This document shows positions 45,001 through 54,175 of a stretch of 64,000 nucleotides of DNA, one piece after another. Location of the stretch: the NCBI RefSeq assembly GCF_001886815.1, contig NZ_CP018099.1:3718501-3782500 (forward strand), written 5' to 3'. Under the pieces are notes generated by a model. That model saw only the letters and a list, made by a program, of their open reading frames with translations. It was not told the origin of the DNA and made no database searches. The position numbers and the translations under genes are program-made. Origin of the DNA: Caldithrix abyssi DSM 13497. GTDB lineage: Bacteria > Calditrichota > Calditrichia > Calditrichales > Calditrichaceae. Numbering within the stretch: position 1 is the first letter of the stretch; each line of letters begins with the position of its first letter.

Positions 45001-46455
45001 AGTCAAGCCTAATTTTTTGTGTAAATTCCTTCCTAACCAAGGACCAGCGGTGTAACCGGAATGGAGCGTAGCGGAATGGAGGTTACACCGCGTTCGCCAT
45101 TTCGTAGACCTCTGTCTTTACATCCCTGCCTCTGCATGAACGCACGCAGTCAGGCTCCTTTTTTCCTTCTACTTCATTCTCAATACTCATATTTAAATAT
45201 CTTCGACCACTTTGCCATTCCTCCGATTTCTCCATGCATATTGCTCCTATCAAACGAATACAGGATTCATCATTTGGGAATATTCTTACAACTCTACTGC
45301 GCCTTTTTATCTCTTCATTTAGCCGTTCTATCATATTGGTCGACTTCATCTTCTTTCGATGCTCTATGGGCAAACTGTAAACTGTGAAACAAAATTCTAT
45401 CTCTCTATCTAACCAGTCTGCTACCGACGGCTTCTTATCCTCTAATTTCTTTACTAGCCCTTCTTTCCTTTCTCTGGCCGATTTAATTTCCGGCGCATTA
45501 AAAACATCTCTCAACATCTCTAAATATTCCTTGCTATTCTTCTTGCCTATTTTATCCATAAAATTGCGAATAAAATGGACTTGACATCGTTGCCATCTTA
45601 TGCCTTGAAATTCTCGCTTTACCGCTTTTACAAGTCCCTTATGATCATCTGATACAACATAGCTTAAGCCTTTTAATCCCCGCTCTTTTAATTTCCTAAA
45701 TATCTCACTCCATGTATCCTCTCGCTCGCTATCTCCTATTTCTACCGATAGTATTTCTCTATAACCTTGCGCATCGATCCCTATTATCACAAATACCGCC
45801 TTCCCAATTACTCCGGCTTCTGCTTCTCGTATGTTCTCATATCGTGCATCTATAACTAAATAAGGATATGATTTATCTAAGGGGCGGTTACGCCATTTAT
45901 TAATATTCTCATCCAATTCTTTTGATAAGTTACTGATTGTGCTTTTTGATATCTCCGTTCCACATAAGTGCTCCACTATTCGTTTTACTTTCCTGGTGGA
46001 TACCCCCTGAAGATACATCTCTACTAGGGATAACACCAAGGCCTTCTCATTTCGTTGATAACGTCTGAAAAGTTCTGTCTTAAAATTTCCTTCCCTATCT
46101 CTTACTACTTCTAACTCTATCACACCTACACGCGTCTTTAATGTCCTTCTGTATATCCCATTACGGTAGCCTTTGCGATGCTCTGTACGCTCATAACGTC
46201 CTGCTTGTATATAATCCTCAAACTCTGATTCCAATATCTTCTGTAAATTTTCTTGAACGATTCTTCTTAAAAAATCTTCATCTTCTAGTAAAATATTTTG
46301 AATTTCTCTCACCAAACCATTATCTTTTCTTTGTGTCTTTGCCATATCCTTTCCTTTCTTTTTTTTTCTTTTTTTTTTTTGAAAAAAATCAAAGTTAGGA
46401 AGGATGTGGCAATTTTTCACTTTTTTCTTTTTTACACAAATTTAAGGACTTGATC
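45001..46455 (-). mobile_element. IS256-family insertion sequence
   Basis: A ~1,455-bp element flanked by the perfect direct repeat CTTTAAGGC (44992-45000 and 46456-46464; 8 or 9 bp, the size expected for IS256). Its ends are imperfect inverted repeats of about 25 bp sharing TCAAG near the tip and TTTGTGTAAA further in. It lies inside the coding sequence of the secreted-protein gene. Confidence 0.92.
45083..46345 (-). CDS. IS256 (mutator)-family transposase
   Basis: About 420 residues. The start is set at the ATG at 46345 (MAKTQRKDNGL), which follows GAAAGGAAAGGAT; an upstream in-frame ATG at 46420 adds a Lys-rich extension read from a low-complexity tract. Mutator signatures are present: RNGIYRRTLKTRVGVIELEV, VIDARYENIREAEAG with the first Asp, YVVSDDHKGLVKAV with the second, WQRCQVHFIRNF, and STNMIERLNEEIKRR with the catalytic Glu region. 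It is full length and apparently intact. Confidence 0.93.
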   Translation of the reverse strand: MAKTQRKDNGLVREIQNILLEDEDFLRRIVQENLQKILESEFEDYIQAGRYERTEHRKGYRNGIYRRTLKTRVGVIELEVVRDREGNFKTELFRRYQRNEKALVLSLVEMYLQGVSTRKVKRIVEHLCGTEISKSTISNLSKELDENINKWRNRPLDKSYPYLVIDARYENIREAEAGVIGKAVFVIIGIDAQGYREILSVEIGDSEREDTWSEIFRKLKERGLKGLSYVVSDDHKGLVKAVKREFQGIRWQRCQVHFIRNFMDKIGKKNSKEYLEMLRDVFNAPEIKSARERKEGLVKKLEDKKPSVADWLDREIEFCFTVYSLPIEHRKKMKSTNMIERLNEEIKRRSRVVRIFPNDESCIRLIGAICMEKSEEWQSGRRYLNMSIENEVEGKKEPDCVRSCRGRDVKTEVYEMANAV

Positions 46456-46464
46456 CTTTAAGGC

Positions 46465-47461
46465 TAAATGGACTAACTTAACCACTGGAGAAGTATATAC
46501 CGGCAATCCCGTTGACATTTCTTTTACTTCCGACGCTACCCTGCGCGCCGAATTTGCCGAAAAAGTGCACATTATAGTTAAAAACAGACATGACGGCGGT
46601 CAGCTAAAAGTGGACAGCGATACACATAACTCCGGCGCGGAGTTTGATTTTGAAAAATACAGTTTGCACGATTTCGAGTCCTGGGAACAAACCTACGGCG
46701 GTTTTGATATGAAGTTTAAGGATGGAACAAAATGGGAAATGACAGAAAGAACATATAATACCGCCCTGATTGAAGATCATGAAGTTACAACAGCCGGTGA
46801 CTACATAGCTCAATTATATCAGCAATACCATTACACGGCAGATAATTATTTTATCAATGGCGGCAGCGGCGGCACGATTATTATTAACGGAGAATCTAAA
46901 ACAATTACCACCCCCGATCCTTATTCGGGCAACACGTTGGAAGATGACCCGTTTACTGTTGAATCACCACAACAAACACAAACTGTTAATGGCCGTACTA
47001 TTACATATAATTTTGTATATTGGGAGGACGGCAGCACTGATAATCCAAGGAATCTAACACCAAATAATCATTTTGATATTGTGGCTAATTATAAAGGACA
47101 TATGTTTTCCAATAATTCCTATGCAACAGGATACAACAATGGTCGTAGAATTTACAAATCAAGTGATGGTACTATTTATATGGTTTATGAAGACAACGAC
47201 GATATCTGGTTTACCTCTTCAACTGATGGCGGTAAAACCTGGAGTAAAGAAACACGGCTTGATTCCAATACAAAAACCTCACTCAATCCCTCAATAGCCG
47301 GAACATTGGACATGCTGTTTGTTACCTGGTTTGATCAAACCGATTTGAACATTAAGTTACGCAGATTCAATATCAATACTTCGCAATGGTACAATGCACA
47401 AACTGTGGCTTCAGTGAATTTTGGAGATGCGATTAAACCAGCTCCGGCCATTGCCGTTTAG
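46465..47461 (+). pseudogene. Large secreted protein gene, middle fragment (ends at in-frame TAG)
   Basis: Continues the 5' fragment in the same frame after the IS256 element. It contains a second copy of the unit seen before the IS (VHIIVKNRHDGGQLKVD...FESWEQTYGGFDMKF) and then a BNR/sialidase-like propeller region (YKSSDGTIYMVYEDNDDIWF, SSTDGGKTWSKE). It is ended by TAG at 47459-47461; translation beyond this codon in the same frame gives EVVGNEYNVYIAFH and stays open to 48952. No ribosome site or proper start exists at the new 5' end. Confidence 0.85.
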
Positions 47462-47464
47462 GAA

Positions 47465-48952
47465 GTGGTGGGCAATGAATACAATGTGTACATTGCATTC
47501 CATAGAGAGAAGATGAGCGATAACTTTCAACCAACGGGCATTCACGAAATCGTTTGTTACAAAAATACGGATCAAAATTTTGATCAGTGGAATGTAATTT
47601 TAGGCCCCTTTGAGGGTAGTAATCCTTCCCTTAGCCATAGCAAAACAGGCAGCAACGGCGATATTGGTCTGGTCTGGGATCATAACGGAAAGATTTATTT
47701 TAAAGGCACGAATTATTACGGAAACTGGACGGCTACGCAACAGATTTCCGATGATCTATGGTATCATCAAGATAATTGCAAACCGAATCTTTCTTACACT
47801 TCTGGCATTGCCCATATTGTGTGGGAAGGTTTTCATGCCATAACCGAAATGCCGACCGGTTATTATCGCTATTTCAAAGTTGATGAAGAACGTTTAAGCG
47901 ATTTAACGGTTCTACCATCCCACGGAGCCGATGTGCATCATTTGTCGGTTTCTTCCAAACAATATGCAGATAATACCACGGCTTACGATTACACGGTGGT
48001 TTACGAAGGCGATGGCATTGTTAAAGTGACGCAAACTTCAGATAATTTTGAAGAAGAAAATTTCGGCGATGGACAATATCCAAACATCACCGAACACGAT
48101 ATGATTCGCAGTGTGTGGACCAAATACAACGATGCGCCCTATCTTCTCAAAACCGATTACGTGGAAAGTTCCGGCGGCGGCATCAGCCCAATCATCATTA
48201 ATCCCACTCCAGTGATTGACTACGTTATTTCCGCCAACCAAAACAACAGCGTGGAAGGTACGATTACCTTGGAAGTAGAGGCGGTTAAATTTAATCACGA
48301 CACGGTGTATTTTGACAATGCTCTTAAATCAAAAACCTGGATCGTAACGCAAGATTATATTCCGCTGGAAATGGATTTGAAGGTGCGTTTTCACAATGTT
48401 TACAATGGATTTAATGACGAAGATGTTCTTTATTCGTTGGTTTTTGAAGACTCCACACAGGGCGAAATCTTTTTAACCAATTTAAAATACAAAGAATTAC
48501 CAGCGCCCAATGGAACCGATTTCGAAAAATTCTTTAAGGTAACCACCATTGTAAATCTGGCAGGCAAAACGGGAAAAATCTGTTTAAAAACCAATGGCCT
48601 TACGCCTGCTTTGATTACCAAGCGTCTGGATGTTTTCAGTCAGAGCCCTTTGAACAAATCCAGGCCCGTAAACGCTGTAATTCCCAAGACCTTTGCCTTG
48701 CGTCAAAACTTTCCCAATCCTTTTAATCCTTTAACTCATATTACTTTAGAATTACCGCAAGAGGCAAAAGTGGGGTTGAGCGTTTACACGATCAATGGTA
48801 AAAAGGTGCAAACGTTGTTAAAGGGCCAACAAGCCGCAGGAATTTACGAAGTTGTTTTTGACGGACGCAACCTGGCCAGCGGGGTGTACATTTACCGCCT
48901 GACCACAGACAAAGGCTTTGCGCAGTCCAAAAAGATGACACTTATTAAATAG
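47465..48952 (+). pseudogene. Large secreted protein gene, 3' fragment with T9SS-type sorting domain
   Basis: In frame with the middle fragment but separated by one TAG. It carries the remainder of the propeller region (NEYNVYIAFHREK, GLVWDHNGKIYFKG) and a beta-rich domain. The C-terminal sorting domain is NFPNPFNPLTHITLEL...GVYIYRLTTDKGFAQSKKMTLIK, alike in pattern to those at 1-2316 and 3847-5103. A GTG at 47465 could start a separate 495-residue frame, but no signal peptide would remain, so export is unlikely. Confidence 0.8.
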
Positions 48953-49556
48953 AATTCAAAATTTTGAATTTTGAATGTTGAATTAAAATTGATATCTGTT
49001 TAAACAAGAAAGTGAAATTGTTGTGAGCCTCTGGTTCGAAAGGGCTGGGGGCTTTTTTTACCACAGAGGACACGGAGGAAAATAAAATTTTAAATCCGAA
49101 ATCCGAATATCGAAACAATTTTCAAAATTCAAATGACAAAAATTCAAAACAGTGTTGTGTCGTGGCGTTTTGAACATTTGAAAATTTGGTGATTTGGATT
49201 TGTTTAGTATTTCGGATTTCGTGCTTCGAATTTTTAAATCCGCCTTGCACTTTACGCAAACCACTAAAATCAAGTCCATCCTTCAATCCCATTAATCCCG
49301 GTTCAAAACCTTTCCTTCGGCTACGCTCCCTTCGGCTCCGCTCAGGGCAGGCCTTCGACTTCGCTCAGGAAGCGGAAGTACGGTTGCTGAGCGTAGTCGA
49401 AGCAACCGTTGATTGTGAAGGAACTTTCATCGGCTACGCTCCCTTCGACTTCGCTCAGGGGGCGGTAGGTAACGGTAAGGAAGGAAAAATGACGGGGACG
49501 CCGGCGGCTTCGCCCCTACAAAAAGCCTAAACTCCTAAACCGCTAAACCGTACACT
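48953..49556. repeat. 604-bp gene-free region: repeat C (second copy) and REP-like palindromes
   Basis: The stretch 48954-48990 is AT-rich (AATTTTGAATGTTGAATT), like the flanks of the gene at 63270-63632. The stretch 49087-49243 is the second copy of repeat C. The stretch 49318-49462 contains at least five variants of CTTCGACTTCGCTCAGG or its complement, a REP-like palindrome. The stretch 49510-49556 is the reverse copy of the GTTTAG-rich block at 28930-28995. No gene is supported. Confidence 0.7.
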
Positions 49557-50351
49557 CTACCCCGAAGTTAGAACGCGGCGGCCGGAGGCGTCGCGGTGGA
49601 TCTTGCCCAGCTCAGTCACCTCTTTAAGATCGTTTTGATTGAGTACCGGTCCTTCCACACAAAGGCGCACGCCGGAATCGTCTAAAACACACTGGCCGCA
49701 AATGCCGATGCCGCACTTCATGTAGCGCTCCATGCAAAACTCGTAAGGAATACCCGGCGGATCGATCAGTTCTTTAACTTTAACAAACATGACCTCCGGA
49801 CCGGCGGCGTACACAAATTCGATTTTTTCGTTTTTAATGATGTCCATTAAATCATCGGTCACCAGGCCCTTTTTTCCGGCCGAGCCGTCATCGGTGGTAA
49901 CATAACAATTGGACGAACGCTTTTTAAAATCCTCAAGAAAAATCAGCTCGTGAGCGGTGGCTGCGCCCAGCAAGCTGACAAAGCGCAAACCTCGAGCGTT
50001 CAATTCATGCGCCAGAATGCGCAATGGCGCGATGCCAATCCCGCCGCCAATCAACAGGGCATTATCGTGATGCGTAAAGCTCCGTCCGAACGGCCCGCGG
50101 ATGCCCAGTCTGTCCCCCACCTGCAGTTCCATCATGGCGCTGGAAAACGGCCCGTACGCTTTAACCGAAATTTCCAGCCAATCATCGTCCAGGGCCGATA
50201 CGGAGTAAGGTTTTTCATCCACGCCCGGCAGCCACACATTAACAAACTGCCCGGCGCGGGCGTCCATCATGCGTTCGAAATAAAAACTCTTTACGCCGGG
50301 ACCATGTTCAACAATCTTTAAAATCGGGAAGGTTTGCATCAAGTCACTCAT
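49557..50351 (-). CDS. pyrK: Dihydroorotate dehydrogenase electron-transfer subunit
   Basis: A 264-residue iron-sulfur flavoprotein of the ferredoxin-reductase fold: FAD part GQFVNVWLPGVDEKPYSVSA, NAD part ALLIGGGIGIAPLRILAHEL, and a C-terminal 2Fe-2S site (ERYMKCGIGICGQCVLDDSG..LC). It passes electrons from PyrD to NAD+. The start at 50351 (MSDLMQTF) overlaps the pyrD stop by 8 nt; an upstream extension to 50468 would lie in pyrD and is rejected. It is the last gene of the pyr cluster. Confidence 0.93.
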   Translation of the reverse strand: MSDLMQTFPILKIVEHGPGVKSFYFERMMDARAGQFVNVWLPGVDEKPYSVSALDDDWLEISVKAYGPFSSAMMELQVGDRLGIRGPFGRSFTHHDNALLIGGGIGIAPLRILAHELNARGLRFVSLLGAATAHELIFLEDFKKRSSNCYVTTDDGSAGKKGLVTDDLMDIIKNEKIEFVYAAGPEVMFVKVKELIDPPGIPYEFCMERYMKCGIGICGQCVLDDSGVRLCVEGPVLNQNDLKEVTELGKIHRDASGRRVLTSG

Positions 50352-51273
50352 GGGCAAGGCCTCGAATTTCTTCAATGGAATTAAATCCGTATTTTTGCAA
50401 ATAACTCTGGATTCCGTCAGCAACTTTGCGGAACACTTCAATACCCTGGTAGTACACGGCCGTTCCAATACCGATTAAGGTGGCGCCGGCCAGAATCAAT
50501 TGAATGGCGTCCGCAGCAACGGTTACGCCCCCGGTGCCAATAATGGGAATTTTCACCGTGCGGTAAACCTCGTACACCGATTTAACGGCGATGGGCAGAA
50601 TGGCCGGCCCTGAAACGCCTCCGGTTTTATTAGAGAGGATCGGTTTACGCACATCAATATCAATCAACATGCCCGGGCCCACGGTATTAATGGCCGTAAT
50701 GGCGTCGGCGCCGTTTTCTTCGCACACCCTTGCTAAACGCCCCATGCCCGGGCCGTGCGGCCCCAATTTGATCGAAACCGGAATGGAGCCGGCATGTTTT
50801 TTTACGATTTCCGTCACACGGGCCGTATCGCTCAGGCTGTCGCCAAAAGGTTGCCCAAATTCGGAATGCACATTGGGGCAGGAGACATTCACTTCAATTA
50901 AATCCGGCTCAGCCTCCACAGTACGCTGGGTTACTTCGGCAAATTCATCAATGGTTCGACCGAAAATGGAGGCAAAAATCGGCGCTTCGCTTTGTTGTTT
51001 AAATTTACGGATTTCTTTCACCATTTCATCAATGCCCGGATTGGAAAGTCCGACGGCATTGAGCAAACCGTGCTCAAAGGGAATAATGCTCGGATTTTTG
51101 TGCCCTTTACGCCAGTCTTTATTAAAAGATTTGGTGGTAACCGCGCCGGCGCCGCCCACTTTAATCACACGGCGCATGGAAGAGGCGGTTAATCCCAAAA
51201 TTCCGGAGGCCAGCACCGTGGGATTTTTTAATTTTAGATTTAGAAAATTTACGCCGTCCATGGATCGTCTCAT
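50344..51273 (-). CDS. pyrD: Dihydroorotate dehydrogenase, class 1B catalytic subunit
   Basis: About 309 residues with KNPTVLASGILG, the catalytic-Cys loop NVSCPNVHSEFGQ, a KLGPHG FMN/substrate segment and the phosphate-binding PIIGTGGV. It oxidises dihydroorotate to orotate and, with PyrK, forms the NAD-linked 1B enzyme. The ATG at 51273 overlaps the pyrI stop (ATGA); a second ATG at 51261 is also possible. Confidence 0.93.
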   Translation of the reverse strand: MRRSMDGVNFLNLKLKNPTVLASGILGLTASSMRRVIKVGGAGAVTTKSFNKDWRKGHKNPSIIPFEHGLLNAVGLSNPGIDEMVKEIRKFKQQSEAPIFASIFGRTIDEFAEVTQRTVEAEPDLIEVNVSCPNVHSEFGQPFGDSLSDTARVTEIVKKHAGSIPVSIKLGPHGPGMGRLARVCEENGADAITAINTVGPGMLIDIDVRKPILSNKTGGVSGPAILPIAVKSVYEVYRTVKIPIIGTGGVTVAADAIQLILAGATLIGIGTAVYYQGIEVFRKVADGIQSYLQKYGFNSIEEIRGLAHE

Positions 51274-51749
51274 TTTATTAATGGTTGTAGTTCCGAGAGC
51301 TCGAAAATACGTTCGCAATAGGCGCATTTAACTTTTTTGGATTCCGGATCAACCGCCTCGAACAGGGTTTCGCTCTCTTTTTCCAGATTGGTGACACAAT
51401 TGGGATTTTTACACCGCAACAGATTTTTGATGACTTTGGGCGCCTGCACAACCACTTTGCTGTACACCTCGTATTCTTTGATGGCCTTAATGGTAACGCC
51501 CGGCACCACAATGGAGATGTGCTGGATGATCTCAGGCGCCAGAAATTCGAGCTGCAATTTAATCAGGTCTTTGCGCCCCATCTTCTGGCTATCGTAATTG
51601 ATGCCCAGAGTTACCGGGACCTCTTTCATCTCTTCATAACGGCTGATAATTTCCAGAATTTTAACCCCGTCGCCGGCAGGAATATGATCGATCACGATTC
51701 CCGCTTTGATTTTGGGAATCATCAACATCTTATCATTCTTTTTGCTCAT
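51270..51749 (-). CDS. pyrI: Aspartate carbamoyltransferase regulatory subunit
   Basis: A 159-residue PyrI: an N-terminal nucleotide-binding domain (IKAGIVIDHIPAGDGVKIL) and a C-terminal zinc domain with four Cys (CKNPNCVTN...CAYCERIF). It gives allosteric control of PyrB by ATP and CTP in characterised enzymes. It overlaps pyrB upstream and pyrD downstream by 4 nt each. Confidence 0.95.
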   Translation of the reverse strand: MSKKNDKMLMIPKIKAGIVIDHIPAGDGVKILEIISRYEEMKEVPVTLGINYDSQKMGRKDLIKLQLEFLAPEIIQHISIVVPGVTIKAIKEYEVYSKVVVQAPKVIKNLLRCKNPNCVTNLEKESETLFEAVDPESKKVKCAYCERIFELSELQPLIK

Positions 51750-52666
51750 AGCTCAACTCCCAGATGTTTCAATAAAATAGCCTGACGCATGATGACGCCG
51801 TTGCGCGCCTGAGGGAAATAGCCTGCGTATCTGGTTTTGTCCACATCGTAGGCAATTTCGTTGACGCGCGGCAGCGGATGCAAAACGCGCAAGTGAGGAC
51901 GCGCGCCCTCTAACATGGCGGCCGTTAAACGGTACGAATCTTTCACCTTCTCATATTCCAGCAGATCCGGAAATCGTTCGCGCTGGATGCGCGTCATATA
52001 CAACACATCGCATTTGGCAATTACCTCTTCCAGATGATTGGTTTCGTAAAACTTAAATTTTTCTGGTTGATCGCTCATCTTAAAATAGCCGGGCAAACGC
52101 AGCGACTCCGGAGCCACCAGGTAATATTCAGAAACGCCGAACTTCATCAGGGCGCGAATCAAGGAATGAACAGTGCGCGAGTATTTCAGATCGCCCACAA
52201 AAGCAACGGTAATATCCGCTATTTTGCCCAGGTCTTTTTCGATAGTGTACAGATCGAGCAGGGTTTGTGTGGGATGCTGGTTGGAGCCGTCGCCGGCATT
52301 GATGACCGGCAAATCGGTGGTCTGAGCGGCCAGACGCGCGGTGCCCTCCCCCGGATGCCGGATTACCATGATGTCACAGTAATTTTCCACGGTGTAAATG
52401 GTATCCACAAACGACTCGCCTTTAGAAACCGAGGTGGCCGATTGTTCGGCAAAACCGATGACGCTGCCTCCCAGACGATGCATGGCCGATTCAAAACTTA
52501 GCCGCGTTCTGGTGCTCGGTTCAAAAAACAGCGCCGCCATAATTTTGCCCGGCAGCTTCTTCACAAGGCGTTCCGGCGGCGTCGCTTCCACTCGATGCGC
52601 CAGTTCAATATAGGCTTTGATTTCATCGACCGTCAGGTCTTCCATTGAAATAAGATCTTTTTTCAT
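51746..52666 (-). CDS. pyrB: Aspartate carbamoyltransferase catalytic subunit
   Basis: A 306-residue ATCase: carbamoyl-phosphate motif FFEPSTRTRLSFESA, VIRHPGEG, GSNQHPTQTLLDLYT, RIQRERF and HPLPRVNEIAYDVD. It catalyses the first committed pyrimidine step. It is separated from pyrF by 174 bp, so a second promoter may lie between 52667 and 52840; none was clearly recognised. Confidence 0.95.
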   Translation of the reverse strand: MKKDLISMEDLTVDEIKAYIELAHRVEATPPERLVKKLPGKIMAALFFEPSTRTRLSFESAMHRLGGSVIGFAEQSATSVSKGESFVDTIYTVENYCDIMVIRHPGEGTARLAAQTTDLPVINAGDGSNQHPTQTLLDLYTIEKDLGKIADITVAFVGDLKYSRTVHSLIRALMKFGVSEYYLVAPESLRLPGYFKMSDQPEKFKFYETNHLEEVIAKCDVLYMTRIQRERFPDLLEYEKVKDSYRLTAAMLEGARPHLRVLHPLPRVNEIAYDVDKTRYAGYFPQARNGVIMRQAILLKHLGVEL

Positions 52667-52840
52667 GGGCTCCCTCTGCTTTGCTTCGGACGTTAATACA
52701 TTTTCCTAATTATTTTCAAATACTTCTTTTCCTCAAACAAATCACTTTTCGCTTTTTGCTAAAATAAAACGCTTTTAAAAATGGCGGCAAACTGCCCAAA
52801 AATCTCTGGCCATTTTTATCAATAGGCGCCTTTAATCTGT

Positions 52841-53530
52841 TTAAACCTTCAATTCCTTTTGCACACCATCCAGATAATCCAGCGGATCTTTAGCACCCAA
52901 CAGCGCACGGCCCACGATCAGGTAATGCGTGCGAAGAAAGCCGAACTGCGCCGGATCGCCGCCCTGTTTACCAAAGCCGGGGGAATAGAATTCTGCCTGC
53001 CCGGCATCGGGCAATTGTTGGACAACCTCGCGCACGGCATCCGGCTTGGTCAGCGGCACCACAAAACGCCTTACGCCCAGCGACGCCGAACGGCTGTAAA
53101 TATCCAGTACGGCCCGGTCATCCAGATAACCGCCTTCCGAAACACGATAGCGGGCATGGGTCATAATTCCGCCCACAATGACCTTTAACTCTTCTTCCTT
53201 AAGCGCCTTTACCCACGCTTCCAGGGTGGCCGGCCCGGCCTGCGGAAACAAAATCACCTCATCTACACCGCTGTGCTTCATGACCTGTGCAAAACGTTTG
53301 CCCATGTCCGGGATGTCGGTGGCCGCCTTCTGATGGTCGTAAATGATCGGCTTGGCGGAAAAACGGCGGATGGTCTCCACAACCTCTGGCAGGCCGTGCG
53401 TTAATCCGGCAATAAAGCCCAGTTTATAGCCATAAATCAATTCGTGTTGATCAATTGTTTGCACCAAATGTTCAATTTGATTCAAATCGCTGGTGTCCAG
53501 GGCAGGAATCAATTTACGTACGTTCACCAC
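52841..53530 (-). CDS. pyrF: Orotidine 5'-phosphate decarboxylase with variant active-site loop
   Basis: A 229-residue beta/alpha barrel with PALDTSDLNQIEHLV at the start. The usual DxKxxD catalytic motif appears instead as DHQKAATDIPDMG, with one extra residue on each side of the Lys. VGGIMTHARYRVSEGG and YSPGFGKQGGDP (phosphate-binding) follow. The start is GTG, directly after the pyrE stop (TAAGTG), so the two are coupled. The assignment rests on the fold pattern and the position in the pyr cluster. Confidence 0.85.
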   Translation of the reverse strand: MVNVRKLIPALDTSDLNQIEHLVQTIDQHELIYGYKLGFIAGLTHGLPEVVETIRRFSAKPIIYDHQKAATDIPDMGKRFAQVMKHSGVDEVILFPQAGPATLEAWVKALKEEELKVIVGGIMTHARYRVSEGGYLDDRAVLDIYSRSASLGVRRFVVPLTKPDAVREVVQQLPDAGQAEFYSPGFGKQGGDPAQFGFLRTHYLIVGRALLGAKDPLDYLDGVQKELKV

Positions 53531-54175
53531 TTAAGCTCCCATGTAAAATTTTTCTAACAGTTCAAAGCGATTATCATTTTTTCGTTTGAGGTACTGGATG
53601 ATGTCCTGTAAGTTGATGATCGATTCCAGCCGCACACCAGGCAGACCCGTTTGCTGGTTTTGCGTCCGGCGATCGACTGTCACCAGAATCCCCTCAATGG
53701 CCGTCCGAAAGTGATTTTTCAACAACTCAATGGCTTCCAGTTTAGTGCCGCCGGTGGTCAATACATCGTCCATAATCAGCACATGATCGTCGGCCCCGGG
53801 CTGGTAACCCACAAATACGCCGCCTTCGCCGTGCTGTTTTATTTCTTTACGGCTGTAAAAAGTTTGCAGATTTTTCTGATACAGTTCGTAGTAGGCCACC
53901 GCCGTAGCCGTGACAATCGAAATCCCTTTGTATGGCGGACCGTAAAGGGCTGTTGTTTGTGGGAAAACGTCGTGAATCTTTTGAGCCAGAACCTGTCCCA
54001 GCGTACGATAACCGTTACCCGAATGAATATCGCCAATATTAATAAAAAAGGGGGATTTGATTCCCGATTTGAGAGTAAACTCCCCAAAACGCAGAGCTCT
54101 TTGTTCAATTAAAAAATCGATAAATTGCTCTCCGGCAAAATCCGTTGGCTTAGATGGCCATTCCTTTTGTGTCAT
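53531..54175 (-). CDS. pyrE: Orotate phosphoribosyltransferase
   Basis: About 214 residues. PRPP motif VLIMDDVLTTGGTK, LYGPPYKGISIVTA, FYSRKEIKQHGEGG and FTLKSGIKSPFFINIG are all characteristic. I place the start at the ATG at 54175 (MTQKEWPSK, after GGGAAG); the longer frame to 54211 lies in pyrC. It overlaps the pyrC end by 26 nt. Confidence 0.93.
   Translation of the reverse strand: MTQKEWPSKPTDFAGEQFIDFLIEQRALRFGEFTLKSGIKSPFFINIGDIHSGNGYRTLGQVLAQKIHDVFPQTTALYGPPYKGISIVTATAVAYYELYQKNLQTFYSRKEIKQHGEGGVFVGYQPGADDHVLIMDDVLTTGGTKLEAIELLKNHFRTAIEGILVTVDRRTQNQQTGLPGVRLESIINLQDIIQYLKRKNDNRFELLEKFYMGA

Noticed and set aside
47459-47461. TAG read through as pyrrolysine or another recoded amino acid
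   Set aside because: The gene is already destroyed by an IS element upstream, and no recoding genes or nearby stem-loop were recognised. A nonsense mutation is simpler.
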